Shown one piece after another: positions 20,984 to 31,639 of a stretch of DNA of 64,000 nt (position 1 is its first letter; each line of letters opens with the position of its first letter). The position numbers were made by a program, and so were the translations under genes. Below the pieces are notes generated by a model. It saw only the letters and a list, made by a program, of their open reading frames with translations. It was not told the origin of the DNA and made no database searches. Source of the stretch: Asparagopsis taxiformis. Lineage: Eukaryota; Rhodophyta; Florideophyceae; Bonnemaisoniales; Bonnemaisoniaceae. The stretch lies in the NCBI GenBank assembly GCA_030407315.1, contig JALQPE010002950.1, positions 51,181 through 115,180 on the forward strand, written 5' to 3'.

Positions 20984-21399
20984 CCCGCTTTCAAGTCTGT
21001 CTACTACAACCCGGGCCGCGTAGTGCGGTAATCACACCCCCGCTACTCTCTGGTATCGTCTCATGGACGTACTTCGCGAATGGATATCCATGCCCGGCAT
21101 TTGGTGAAATACCAGTCCCCGGCGAAGACTCAGTAGTCGTCGAGCCGTTCGGCACCACCCACGCCTTTGGGCCCCTTTTCTAAAGTGCGCGGTCTCCCTT
21201 CCCTTATGTTTCCTACTCTATCCTTAAAAATTTTCTTTGTTTCGTTCTCAGTTGTATACGTTCTATTCTTTCTTATGATCCTATATCGTTCTCTCTCTCT
21301 TCCCAAGTCATTACTCCTTCGGGCCTTCGTTAAGAAACTCATTTCGTCATTTTACCACCTATCCCGAAGCTATCGGAAGGACAACTGGTACTAAGGGAT

Positions 21400-22850
21400 C
21401 AGTCAAGCTATGTGGGACTTATCCCGTATTGCGCTGCGAGTGGTCGCGGGAGGATAATTCCAGGCGTCCGGAAAGGGCGCCAGGAGGGGTCGTTTAAGCG
21501 GTACGCTCGCGAGCGTGAGTGGGCGTTTGGTAAGGAATCAGCCACGAAGAGCCGCGTTGCTAATCGCTAGCCGCGGTGACGTGCCAGAGGAATTGTCGCC
21601 CAAGGGCGAATGGGCGCGTGCCGCCTAGCATTGGTACCGGGCCACATTGCTTGCGCGGGACCCTTCGGCGAGTGTGCAAGGTGTAGCGATATAGGCGCGA
21701 TTAGTTGCACACGTGTGCGAGTGGGAAGATTCTCCCGTTACAACTGTGCACGAGTACGTTACGCCTGGCCAGTTCCGTTAGTATACACGTAGCAACGTAA
21801 CATTTAGCTCAATTTGGCCCCCGGGCCGTATAAAGACCCCACAAGGGCCGTAGGCCACCGGTCCGGGACCATTGGTCGTGGTCCGGTCCTGGCAGACTCG
21901 TTGACCATTTAAGGTTAACGGACTGGCCACTAAGCTACAATAAAGGCAGGTCGTTTCGGTTCCAAATCATTCGACCGTGGTCGTATAACTTATAACTAAG
22001 CGGCGGCGGCAATTCCCTCACAGAATACCAGCCGCTCCGTTTCGATCTCCAATTGGGGATCGCTCGCACTTGTCCCCAATTGCCCGCCGCGAGCCTCCTC
22101 CGGCGGGAGTGCACGTGGATTGCCCTAGGGCATTTCGTCTCCGCGGTAGTGGAACACCTTCTCGTTTCTTTTAACGCCGCCAGGCGACCTGGAGTGGCCT
22201 TCCGCCCACCGGGACAAGGCTACCGACTGGGATCGCTGTCGGTTCGGCACCCCAAACGGTCAACCGAGCCAACGCCCATGGGCTTCTCAAACAGTCTCGA
22301 CCGCTGCCGCCGGTGGTATCACAGTCGTGGAACACGCTGTGTGCACACCCACGCGTGGAGGCGGCCACAATTCCCCGCGGGGATCCATCACACTAAGCGC
22401 CTAGTTAACTCTTGAGTGGGTTGAGGACGGCTATGGCCCATAGATCCCTCCGGCAGGTTAGATCCAGCCGTCCCGGGCCCCGCTCTACCACCCGCTACCG
22501 GGTTGGGAGACAGGTATCCGGGCTCCGACGGATCAGTCCACCCGACACAGCCCTCGGGCTACCAGGATCACACGAGGCATCCGCCTCGTGGAATCGGCGC
22601 TCTCACTCGTGAGTTCGAAGCCTTATCCCTACCTACTCATCCTCCTCGGAGGTACAATCTATCTAAAAGGGCTAAGCTCCTACAAGCTACTATAATTCCT
22701 ATCCTAGGAGTCATGGACTACCACTAATGGGGCCGGGACGAGTCGGCCGGGGACCTGGCAGAGCTAACCTGGTCCGAGTTCGTACGACGCGAGCTACGAG
22801 TCGAGCTCGCTTCGCCAGAGCGGCTAACAGAATCGCTAGCGCCTGATGTG
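21400..22850 (+). other. Gypsy 3' region with LTR-like signals
   Basis: No gene. TATAAA at 21829-21834 and AATAAA at 21939-21944 are 110 bp apart, as in the U3/R part of an LTR. A 10-bp perfect stem with 13-nt loop (CAATTGGGGA, 22050-22082) follows. No second LTR copy is present to prove the boundaries. Confidence 0.35.
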
Positions 22851-23927
22851 CCAGTTGAGCTAGCCGCAACCTAAAATTTGGTCGGAAGCGTTCCCCTTCG
22901 AGGCCGACTTCTTCTTCGCGCGCTCTCGACTGCGCTTCGCCCTCTTGGCCTCTGGAGTTGAACCGTGACGATTTACGAAGCGCAGTTCCGAAATAGCCTT
23001 GAATCCTTCACCCTTACCGGTGCTACAGCAAAGGGATAGAGACTCTTTCGTGAGTCTCATGGCGCAAAACTCAACGCAGTCGTAGATCAATATCGGATCC
23101 GAAGAAGAGTCGATGCAGATGAAGTGCCCGATGTAGGACCAGCCGGAATGGAGATCGCTAAGGGAGTTCTATAATTTCTAGCCGTGTCAGGGCGAGGTGA
23201 ACCGGATCGCGCTGATGAACTTGCGTTTCGCGCGTCGCTCATTCGCGGTGGCGATCGGGTGGTACAACGGCGGAACGCGCAGGGATCGATCGCAACACGG
23301 GATTCGCGGGCCGGCGCAAACCGTGATCTCAGGGTGAGGTCACCGAGTAAACTCGAGCACAACGCGATCTACCCAGGGGTCGTAAATCCCTGTCCTAGCG
23401 GTATGCGACGCAACGCGCGGTCTTGCGGTGCGACGCAGTTCGACGGTCCGTAAACGCGGCGCGCGCGCACGTACGTCGGCGATCGTGAGCAATCCGCAGG
23501 AAATGTCTCAACGCAATCGGTCCTCGCGATGCGCTGAACGCTTAACTCGTAGCTGCGAAAGTGCTGATTGCTTATTGGTAGGGTGCGAAGCAGTGCGACC
23601 ACTAATAGCTAACTATTTGGACAGGCTGTCCTTGTGCGGCCGGCTGGCAGCGACCGCACGCTCGCACGCAAAAAGGGAAATATTTGGGAAAAAGACTTTC
23701 GTCATAAAAAACCCAAAAAGGGAAAATAAAGGGAAAGTCACAGAAATCGCTACACGTGGCACCGGCTCGCGGTTTCGTGGCAACGTTCGCGCGCACGCGC
23801 TCGCATCGACGCTCCGTGACACGTAATCAAGACGCCACGCGTACGCTCGCTTACTAACTAACTCAAATGGATGCATGCGAACTTACGTAAACGCGCGCGC
23901 TCGCATCGATTTCATCGACCAACTTAA
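22851..23927. other. CpG-rich non-coding debris
   Basis: Rich in CGCG and TCGC strings. CGCGC..CTCGCATCGA recurs near 23793 and 23895. No coherent reading frame. Confidence 0.3.
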
Positions 23928-24991
23928 ATTGCACCACACCCGAAGCCCTCCTTGTAAAAGATCTTCACTAGGAACGGTCTGCGTAACTGGGGATGCCGGA
24001 GAGTGGTCTACAACCAAACCCACTACTGGTCGAGGGTGACATCCCTGTCTCTTTGGTATGGTGTTTGGAGCTTCTGGCATCCGATGAGCCCCTTGTGATG
24101 ACTATGCAGAGCTTGATTGAGGTCCTTGAAGCCCCACATTCCAGGGTGGTAGCCCTCCATAGCTAGTGTTTCCTTGTCCCTCCTGGCCTCCTCAAGTAAG
24201 AATTTCTTGGCAGCTGCCCCGCCATGTACGATGGCAATATCATTTGCCCCAGTGGCCCAAAATCAATAATCATGGAAGTCTTGGATCGGTACGACCTTCG
24301 AGCGGACAAAGAAATGCTCTGCTTCGGACGACGGGGGTCGATACATTACCTCATTGACCTGGAGCGGGATACCAGGATGTTTCCAGCACTAGTGGTCGTA
24401 CTCGAGCACGAGGCCTACGCGAGAAGGAACGTCATCGAATACTGTAACGCCGGCTTGAGCGAGATCCCCTTTATCAGAGGCTGGAAAAACCTCTCTTCGG
24501 AAGGTCATGGTGTAGATGTCTTTGATGCTGATCGCATCTTCCTTCTCTCCGGGTCGACGTTCATACCATGCATAGTAACGACCATCTTCTTCGTCACCGG
24601 CGCCGGTCGAGAACCAGATGGCTTTGATGATCCCAGGTTCATCGGCATCGAACTCACCGTACACATGCTCATCACCTAAAGACTCAGTGAGACCGAGCCG
24701 GAAGCACACCTTGGCCGTGAGAACCGGACACCCCTCCGCTTCAGCGAAGCTTCCTATTTGTAATTCAAACAGTAGGTGGAGCTGAGCTATGAAGACACTC
24801 TTCGAGTAGTGCTGGCCGCTGATTCGTCCGCAGTCTATCGTCCACGTTACCAGACGCCCACTTTGAGCTTGTTTCTTAGTGATTCGACAAACGTCCGTGC
24901 TACCGGTGCAATCCCAAAGAGTTCGCTCGTGTCGGGAATTCCGAGAGTCATCAAAGTAGATCTCATTCGGTGCGGTAGGGACAAAAGGCAC
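23928..24991 (-). pseudogene. Unrecognised protein frame broken by in-frame stops
   Basis: A single frame on the complement runs from 24991 to 23928 (about 354 codons), interrupted only by TAG near 24389, TGA near 24260, and two TAGs near 24023 and 24008. Segments between stops read like real protein (VYGEFDADEPGIIKAIWFST; FLLEEARRDKETLAMEGYHP). The spacing of stops in one frame, with no shifts, suggests substitution decay of a former gene. I recognise no family. It may be a gene carried by a retroelement. Confidence 0.4.
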
Positions 24992-25588
24992 CCTTCTCGT
25001 GCTCGACGTGTTTTTTCGCGACAGTTATGCGTTACTGGAGTGCGATCGACGCGGCGCGACGACAGGCGACTGGCTGCGGCGGCGGCAAGATCCTTCCGCG
25101 GTGCCCGTCCCCCAGTGGATCGCTTCACAGTCTGGTTCGTCCGAGCCATCCAAGGTGGTCGGCCACTAGGTCCCCGGCGAACCGGGAGAACCACGAAAGC
25201 AGGGCCTCGACGCAAGGACGGCTGGACGTCAGCTGGACGGGGACGGACGAAGGCAGGGATGATCGGAGCGATGGAGTTGAGAGGGGGCAAGGAAAGGGGG
25301 TCGGTCAGCGTTGGCAGATCGGAGTTTAGCATGATCAGGGAAGGGTCAGGGTTTATGCGCTTGAGCCGGACGATTTGGCCTCCACCGGGCGTCGGCCTGA
25401 GGAGGGCCGTGTCGTATGACAATTGCGGAATAAAATTTTGTAATTTCTAGCCCTGGTAGCGGTCTATAGAATGTGCGATAGTACGGTGGAATCTCACTAA
25501 ACACGCCAACAGGATGCGAGGGAGGTGGAGGGGGATGTGCATCACGTCATGCGTGTGCAGTGCAAATGCGCTCGAATGGCGTTGCATC
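24992..25588. other. GC-rich flank of the hAT element
   Basis: An open frame on the complement (25422-24847) is Arg/Pro-rich and looks compositional. No gene called. Confidence 0.3.
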
Positions 25589-25596
25589 GTTGCGAT
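25589..25596. repeat. hAT target-site duplication, left
   Basis: GTTGCGAT directly before the element. Identical to 28222-28229. Confidence 0.9.
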
Positions 25597-25993
25597 TAGA
25601 CCTGTAATCGGTTTGCGGTCTTTCCAGTTGAAACCGACAAGGTCCAAACCAGAGCAGTCCGTCATATCAAGAACAAAAATTGGTCCGATCGGTTTAAAAA
25701 GCGACGTAACGGTTAGTGGTCTCAATTCAGGGTACGGTCTAGTTTATCGGTCCACAAGCCCTGTGCGGGAAGTCGGATTAGACCGCTGGACCGTTTCCTC
25801 ACATTCTTGAACGTTTCATTGTTCGACAATCTATTACAGCAGAGTTGAAGAGCGAAACGTGTTCAATGATAACGGATAGTTGAGCTCCAAGCAGAATAGA
25901 TTCTTGTGCTCTCTGCAGACTAAACATAAAACAATATTTCATCATCTCCCGGTTTTCCTGGCAGAATTTACACAGCACTTCGTTGTTCAAAAC

Positions 25994-26311
25994 ATGAATT
26001 CAACATCGAACACAACTCTTCCACAGCCAATTTCCACGAGCTCGCAGTCGCCACCTCGAAAAAAATGCAAGAGATCCAAGACCAGTGAAGTTTGGCAATA
26101 TTTCAAGGAAATTGCCTGGAATGGCAGTGCACAAACTGAGTGTATGCTCTGCCGCAAGAAATATAGTCGCAAAACAGCAACCAGCACGCTCGCACGTCAC
26201 ATTTCAGAAGTGCACTCCATTTCTGAGAGCAGTAGACAAACCAAAATATCAAATGACGGGCAGCTTGTCAGTTCTTCTCCCCTCCATTGGAAAAGAGACA
26301 AGAGAGTCTAA
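25994..26311 (+). CDS. hAT transposase N-terminal part: BED zinc finger
   Basis: From the ATG at 25994. After a Ser/Pro/Lys-rich leader comes a BED finger: SEVWQYF, C-x2-C (CMLC), ARHISEVH (H-x5-H). It binds DNA ends in hAT transposases (family knowledge). The frame ends at 26311, while the catalytic part continues in another frame from about 26287, so a one-base shift or unrecognised intron separates them. Confidence 0.85.
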   Translation: MNSTSNTTLPQPISTSSQSPPRKKCKRSKTSEVWQYFKEIAWNGSAQTECMLCRKKYSRKTATSTLARHISEVHSISESSRQTKISNDGQLVSSSPLHWKRDKRV

Positions 26312-27819
26312 CAAAACAGTTGTGCTTGTGGATAATCAATGCATCACTTCCGTTTGCTTCGGTTGAAAATGCAAAATTTGTTTCCTTTCTTCACACCATC
26401 GATCCCACATACAAGCCACCCTGCCGTGTCACTATCCAACGAAGAGCACTGCAATACCATAGCGAAATGCGTTCAAAGATGAAAAACCTGATCTCCCGAG
26501 AAGCTAAGACAGTTTGTCTAACATCTGATGCATGGTCCTCGCGTGTATTTAGAGGCTACATGTGCATTACTGTCAGTTGGATAAACGACAAGTGGGAGGT
26601 CCAAAGCACTGTGCTTGATTTCAAACGGTTTGAGTCTCCGCACACCGGTGGAGCTACCTGTGCTCTTTTACATGATGTTATTATGGAATGGGGGCTGAGC
26701 GAAAAGGTGAAATCCATCACTACAGATAATGGGAGTGACATTTGTGCTGGTGTCAAGAAGTTGCACAATGTTCTGAAGTCTAGTTCTGGTAACAACAGTA
26801 CATTACAGAACTTTCACTTTCGCTGTATTGCCCACGTCATCAATTTGGCAGTGAAAGAATGTATGAAGTTGTTTCACAGTGAAGTGGCTGCTATTCGGTC
26901 TCTAATCAGCTCCATAAGAGGCTCTGTGAAGCGCCGTGATATTTTTGAAGCAGTGAAAATCGAACTGTGCAAACCTGAAGTCTCATTACCTGGCTTGGAC
27001 GTTGAAACCAGATGGTCTTCTACTTTCCGCATGATCAAAGATGCGTACAATTGCAGAGCAGTTCTGAATTCAGTTTCCAATCGTGTTCCAGAACTGAGAG
27101 ACTCTGTTGTTTCTGATGGAGAATGGAGGAAAGCTAAAACTATCTGTGGGTTTCTGCAACTCGCAGCTAGTGTAACAGAGAGTCAGTCTGGCTCCCTATA
27201 CGTGACTTTAAGTTTCAGTGTATTAGCTTACAATGCACTGCTCAAAAGATGTCGCATGGCAATTGAAAACGAAGATGGAATTCTAAAATCAATTGCTGAG
27301 GCAATGCTGGGTAAATTGGAAAATTACAAGGAGGTCGTTTGTTCTGAGATGTCTGAGCTGGCGCGAGCTTTGGATCCCCGAATTCCGGGGGACATATTGA
27401 GGGATGAAGAAGTTCTGCGGAGAAATATTAAACTGATGGATTTGGCGGGGGAAGGTGGCTACAACAGCCTAGATGGTAACCAGAATACGAGAAGTGAATC
27501 ATTACTAGCCCAACTAATCGAAGAAGAGCAAAGCCCGCTATTGGGTCCATCTGATGAAATCAGGAAGTTTGTCCAGGCCACATCTGTTGGGGATCTGAAA
27601 ATTGACCCTTTAGTGTGGTGGAAAACAAATGAAAGTAGGTTTCCAAATATTGCAGAGACAGCGAAAAGTGTGCTAGCAATTCAGGCATCTTCAGTAGCTT
27701 CAGAGGCATGTTTTTCAATTTCCGGTAACATCATTTCGCCCTCAAGATCATCCCTCTCAGATGAAACTATTGTTGCATCAATTTTGGTGAGATCATGGAG
27801 TAGAATCCTGAACACGTAA
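26287..27819 (+). CDS. hAT transposase catalytic and dimerisation parts
   Basis: The frame opens at 26287 without an ATG. First catalytic Asp at residue 81 (LTSDAWSS), second at 147 (ITTDNGSD), the RCIAHVINLAVKE block near 180-195, and the hAT C-terminal dimerisation region at about 438-505 (DPLVWWKTN..FPNIAETAKSVLAIQASSVASEACFS). All core regions are intact over 510 residues. Only the junction with the BED frame is broken, so the element could become autonomous again by a single reading-frame change or may be spliced. Confidence 0.88.
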   Translation: MEKRQESLTKQLCLWIINASLPFASVENAKFVSFLHTIDPTYKPPCRVTIQRRALQYHSEMRSKMKNLISREAKTVCLTSDAWSSRVFRGYMCITVSWINDKWEVQSTVLDFKRFESPHTGGATCALLHDVIMEWGLSEKVKSITTDNGSDICAGVKKLHNVLKSSSGNNSTLQNFHFRCIAHVINLAVKECMKLFHSEVAAIRSLISSIRGSVKRRDIFEAVKIELCKPEVSLPGLDVETRWSSTFRMIKDAYNCRAVLNSVSNRVPELRDSVVSDGEWRKAKTICGFLQLAASVTESQSGSLYVTLSFSVLAYNALLKRCRMAIENEDGILKSIAEAMLGKLENYKEVVCSEMSELARALDPRIPGDILRDEEVLRRNIKLMDLAGEGGYNSLDGNQNTRSESLLAQLIEEEQSPLLGPSDEIRKFVQATSVGDLKIDPLVWWKTNESRFPNIAETAKSVLAIQASSVASEACFSISGNIISPSRSSLSDETIVASILVRSWSRILNT

Positions 27820-28221
27820 CTAAACGGCTAATTTGAAACTCCTTTCTCTTCTCCATGGATTGCAAAGAAACAATATATTGAATGTGAACGAGCTAATCTG
27901 TGTGGTTTTCACTCAGCATAACCTCTATAATATCGTTGATACAACTATCTGATCTGTAGCTGTAAGCATAATGGAGATCCGAACGTTCTGGTCTTCACCG
28001 TCTGGACCGTTTACAAAAACGGTCTAAACCTCGCGATCCATCCGTCCATTTCCGAAGATGCTATGAAGCGCTTCAGTTCAATACCGTCTAACCGATGAAA
28101 ACTGCTATCACAATGTTCAAGAACTGTTCAGTAAGCCGTCTACAATATTGACATTCCGGTTCGGTCCATTTGATGCCCCTGGACCACATGCAAGACCAAA
28201 ACCGGACCATGTACAGGTCTA

Positions 28222-28229
28222 GTTGCGAT
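28222..28229. repeat. hAT target-site duplication, right
   Basis: GTTGCGAT directly after the element. Confidence 0.9.
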
Positions 28230-28536
28230 GTGATCAGTGAAGAGCGTGCGACTGCACTCGATGCAGACATGTACAACGAGCGCCGTCCACGCGCATGCGC
28301 CCTATCATAAAAGTAAGGACAAATCACGACCATTGCTGTATCAGCTCTGTCCAAACGTCCCACACGTCCAGGAAAGCGCGATCTGATGCAGCGTAGAAAT
28401 TAGCCTACACCATCCGATATCCAACGCCTTGCATCTACGCAACACACCCCGTGTCTAAAAACCAATCCCGCCGCGCCGCGCCGCCCCCCGCAACCACCCC
28501 ACCCACCCGAGTCCGCGCACGCATCGTACACCCGCC
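28230..28536. other. Upstream region of CR1
   Basis: Becomes C-rich just before the ATG (CCGCGCCGCGCCGCCCCC near 28470). No TATA box was seen. Confidence 0.4.
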
Positions 28537-30231
28537 ATGCCCGCGACGCACGCGCTCCTCGCCCTCCTGCTGCTGTATCTGCGCGCGGCGCCCGGCCTGC
28601 ACCCCGTGCAGCGGCAGGGGTTTGTCGGCGACGAATGCACGGTCGGAGACGAATGCGTGCCGCCACGAATCTGCATCGACCCCAATGTAACGCCTCGCGA
28701 CGCGTGCTCCATCCAGTCCTCCGTGTGTTTCTGCGGGCATCGTAGTAGCCGCGACAATCTCTGCACCTGCGCCAATCCCTGTCCGCCCGGGGAGCGCTGT
28801 GTGCGCACACAAGCGGGCGATAATGTGTGCGTATCGCGCGCGGTGCCCGGTCTGGATCTGGCGTGTTCCGAGCCGCTCAGTCCGGATTTAGGCGCGTTTA
28901 ATTTCGAGGATTGCGCGTCGGACGCCGATTGTGCCGCCGCCCATTCCTGTGTCACACGTCTAGTTGATGGTTTCGACGCGCCCTGTCGCATCCCCGCGGA
29001 TGAGGACTGCTTCTGCCTCGGTGATGATAAGGTGCACAACGAATGCTCGTGCCAGTACCCCGCGTGTCAGCCCGGCGAAAAGTGCTCCACCAGAGACGGC
29101 AGCATGGCTTGTGTGTCGATTGCGTTGAATGAAGCCGATTTGGTTTGTAATTTCACCACCCCGCCCCCGCCGCGGCCGATTAGCGCCACAAAGTTTACAG
29201 ACGAGCCTTGCGTCACGAGTGATGATTGCGCGGGCCCGCGCAAGTGCATTTCGCAGAGTGGCGATGCTCCGGTGACGTGTGTGGGTGAGCAAAATGAACG
29301 CGATTGTCTCTGTCAGCCCGATGATTATAAGGACCATATCTGTACATGCACGACACAGGATTGTTTGGACGGTGATGTATGTTCCTTTCTCTTGTCGGTG
29401 CATAGCCCGATTTGCGTGTCGGAACTGATCGGCCATGCGCTGATTTGTGACGATGAAGACGCCGAGATACCGACGAAAGCGCCGGACGAAATAGAGTCTT
29501 CGCCGGACCCGGATCGCAAAAAGTTTTCCTTCGAGTACTGTCGCACCGATGATGAATGCGCAGGCGGGCGTACATGCATCGATTACGAAGGCAACGAGTG
29601 TCGCGGAACGACCAAATGCGCGTGTCAGCCGCGAAAGAATCCGTATAAAAGCTGTTCGTGTAAGAATCCCAAATGTCCCAAGGGGGATATTTGCGGCTTT
29701 CGAGAGGAATATGTCGCATGTCATTCCGTGAACACCACGACACATCCCAATCGATGCGCGCCCACCGTGCAACCGACCGTGACAACCGCGATTTTTCCTT
29801 CGCCGGACGCGACCACCGATGCAGCTCAAGATGCTTCGTCCGGGGACGCCAATGAAGCCGAAGCTGCCGCGTCGCCCCAGCCGAGTCCGACGGATGGCGT
29901 GTGCGTGGACGCGCGCGCGCTGGCGCATCTGGACGGCGCGGATCTCGTCTTCCGGCAGCATGCCCTTAGTCGGGTGCTTTGCGATCGCTTCGGCAGCTGC
30001 GCTACCCCGGGACACATGGTGCGGTATAGAGGGTCGCCGATGATGATGAGCACATATTGTGAGGGTGCTGGGTGCGTGGAGAGAGTGATGGAGGTGAATA
30101 GTGCGAGGTATCGACGGGGGATGCGCGTGGCGTCGAGGACGGATGGACTTGAGTACACGGCGTTTGCGGCGCGGTATGCGACGAGAGGGGAGGAGGTCGT
30201 TTTGGCAGCGGCGGTTCGTGTTGGGCTCTGA
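28537..30231 (+). CDS. CR1: secreted four-unit cysteine-rich protein (subfamily A)
   Basis: 564 residues. Signal peptide 1-20 (Leu-rich), a conserved VQRQGF, then four units at about 30-110, 121-204, 220-304 and 330-407. Each unit has exactly 12 Cys with spacing C-x5-C-x5-C-x7..11-C-x5..8-C-x-C-x9-C-x-C-x3..4-C-x5-C-x8..10-C-x10..11-C. An acidic/Pro/Ser linker (408-454) follows, then a C-terminal domain (455-564) with 5 Cys and blocks SCATPGHMVRY, MEVNSARYRRGMR and GLEYTAFAARY. There is no membrane anchor, so it is secreted or in the cell wall. GC-rich codons set it apart from the other copies. AATAAA occurs about 190 bp downstream. Function unknown; disulfide-rich binding or structural role inferred. 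Confidence 0.9.
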   Translation: MPATHALLALLLLYLRAAPGLHPVQRQGFVGDECTVGDECVPPRICIDPNVTPRDACSIQSSVCFCGHRSSRDNLCTCANPCPPGERCVRTQAGDNVCVSRAVPGLDLACSEPLSPDLGAFNFEDCASDADCAAAHSCVTRLVDGFDAPCRIPADEDCFCLGDDKVHNECSCQYPACQPGEKCSTRDGSMACVSIALNEADLVCNFTTPPPPRPISATKFTDEPCVTSDDCAGPRKCISQSGDAPVTCVGEQNERDCLCQPDDYKDHICTCTTQDCLDGDVCSFLLSVHSPICVSELIGHALICDDEDAEIPTKAPDEIESSPDPDRKKFSFEYCRTDDECAGGRTCIDYEGNECRGTTKCACQPRKNPYKSCSCKNPKCPKGDICGFREEYVACHSVNTTTHPNRCAPTVQPTVTTAIFPSPDATTDAAQDASSGDANEAEAAASPQPSPTDGVCVDARALAHLDGADLVFRQHALSRVLCDRFGSCATPGHMVRYRGSPMMMSTYCEGAGCVERVMEVNSARYRRGMRVASRTDGLEYTAFAARYATRGEEVVLAAAVRVGL

Positions 30232-31526
30232 CAAGGATGTGCAATGGGGAGGGTTATTGACTTGGGGCGGTTGAATTTAGGTTTGTATGGTGGGATGTTC
30301 GCAAACGGGGTAGGATTGCTGTGCATGAGGGAAATTGAATTGGCGTACGATATATTATTTGGAAAGTTTGTAGAAAGGGAGGAATACGACGTGTAATTCC
30401 CAATGTAGTGAAATGTTCAAGAATAAAAATAAAATGAGGGCCTAAGCATCATGATCTCCGAGCCTAACCTGTTGATTGCAACAAATGTGGACATCAACTG
30501 CTTTCGCGAGAGACTTTCTGCGACCGGGCTTGACGTCCAGATACGTCATGAATATGGTTGATGATTATTTGCAATATATCGATGTGATTGGGATGGAATC
30601 GCAGATGTTTCCCAAGTGCTTCATATCAGTGGACATCGACAAGCATGTCATCAATGCGTCACAGTTTCATCAATCCCTCAGCAAGTATTCCCAATTTCTC
30701 TCATCTGCAAATTACATCCATTTAGATGACGATGCGTTCCAACTTTTCCAGAAACATATCCAGTCTTGGTGAATACATCAGCAGTATACACATCTCTGAG
30801 TGAGCAATGCAGCACCTTCACCCCATCCTAACGTCTCAGAAATTCTCTCTATCCTCCGGTACATATTCGCTGAATACCCCTCGATGTCCGCAAGCCATCA
30901 TCGTTCATCTGCCGGACAGTCTTGTTTACGCTCTAGTTGCATGCCGAATCGCTTTAGAAAGTATACTCAATGCACGAGGCCGCTAATGTCTAAGAAAGTT
31001 TACATCGAGTAATTCGCGTGACAAACTTGAATCGTCTTGTGCAACTGGTACTGGAGTGCAACAGAGCCGATGAATCTTTCGAAATACTCTTCCTCATAGC
31101 GAATCAGCTCCGCTCTACCGTTCCAGCAACTCTCTTCCACTCCCTCTAATGCAAATGCGTTACGCACAGTTTATGGAGCTCACACACTTGAATTGTACAA
31201 TTGTAACCCAACACGCTAGCAACCTTCATTCCATTTTCGCCGACCGACTCCCATCCCTATTACCACTCACAACAGAGCTCACCAATTTCTTCCCATACTA
31301 TCACCATCATCAATAACAGTGCAAAAAAAATCCCCCCCCCCCCGCCTTTACTTCCAGGGAGACTGACAGTTCTTCCCCATTTTCGCATCAATCCGCGCTT
31401 CTGCACCACAAACTTCTTTCAGAACGTGTCAGCAATGAATCTCTCTCTAATCACAGCCCCTAGTTGTCTCATTTCCCCAAAACCTTATCCATCATCAGCA
31501 ACGCCTGTCTATTTCTCAACAAACAG
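30232..31526. other. Intergenic between CR1 and the small basic gene
   Basis: Holds the CR1 polyA signals (about 30422) and a 98-codon frame at 30476-30772 without a convincing start or recognised family. From about 31230 the sequence resembles the region upstream of the 55983 gene. Confidence 0.4.
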
Positions 31527-31533
31527 TATAAAA
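31527..31533 (+). promoter_or_regulatory. TATA box of the 31640 gene
   Basis: TATAAAA, 107-113 bp upstream of the ATG; the same context (CAnTATAAAACnCnCAAGCC) is found before the 55983 copy. Confidence 0.65.
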
Positions 31534-31639
31534 CGCGCAAGCCATACTTTCCTTCCCATTCACCAACCAACTTTCCCGCAGCCCAACCACCCCTAACAAT
31601 GCTCCTCTCCACAAGCATATTGCAACTCCAAAACTCAAA

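Larger units (their letters stand above)
17720..22000 (+). mobile_element. Decayed Ty3/gypsy LTR retrotransposon, 5'-truncated
   Basis: The plus strand reads, in order: end of gag (17721-17869), protease, reverse transcriptase, RNase H and integrase. This protease-RT-RH-integrase order defines Ty3/gypsy. The element starts abruptly at the inverted-repeat edge with no 5' LTR. The 3' limit is uncertain: a TATA/polyA pair at 21829-21944 suggests the 3' LTR. Many stops and shifts show it is dead. Confidence 0.85.
25597..28221 (+). mobile_element. hAT DNA transposon with both ends (2,625 bp)
   Basis: Ends are TAGACCTGTA at 25597 and its complement TACAGGTCTA at 28212-28221. Both are followed inward by similar GGT/CGG-rich subterminal sequence. 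The element is flanked by a perfect 8-bp duplication, the length typical of hAT. Inside are a BED finger frame and a hAT transposase frame. It has probably been mobile recently, but its coding frame is now split. Confidence 0.92.

Noticed and set aside
22310..22330. Retroelement primer-binding site TGGTATCAC
   Set aside because: It resembles an initiator-tRNA site, but no LTR ending in CA precedes it.
24847..25422. 191-codon complement frame
   Set aside because: Arg/Pro/Ser-rich frame in GC-rich DNA, likely compositional.
28960..30234. 424-codon frame antisense to CR1
   Set aside because: GC-rich codons leave the antisense open; it has Arg/His-rich composition with no conserved counterpart, while CR1 has clear family support.
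30476..30772. 98-codon frame downstream of CR1
   Set aside because: It starts at TTG, has no recognisable content and no paralogue here.
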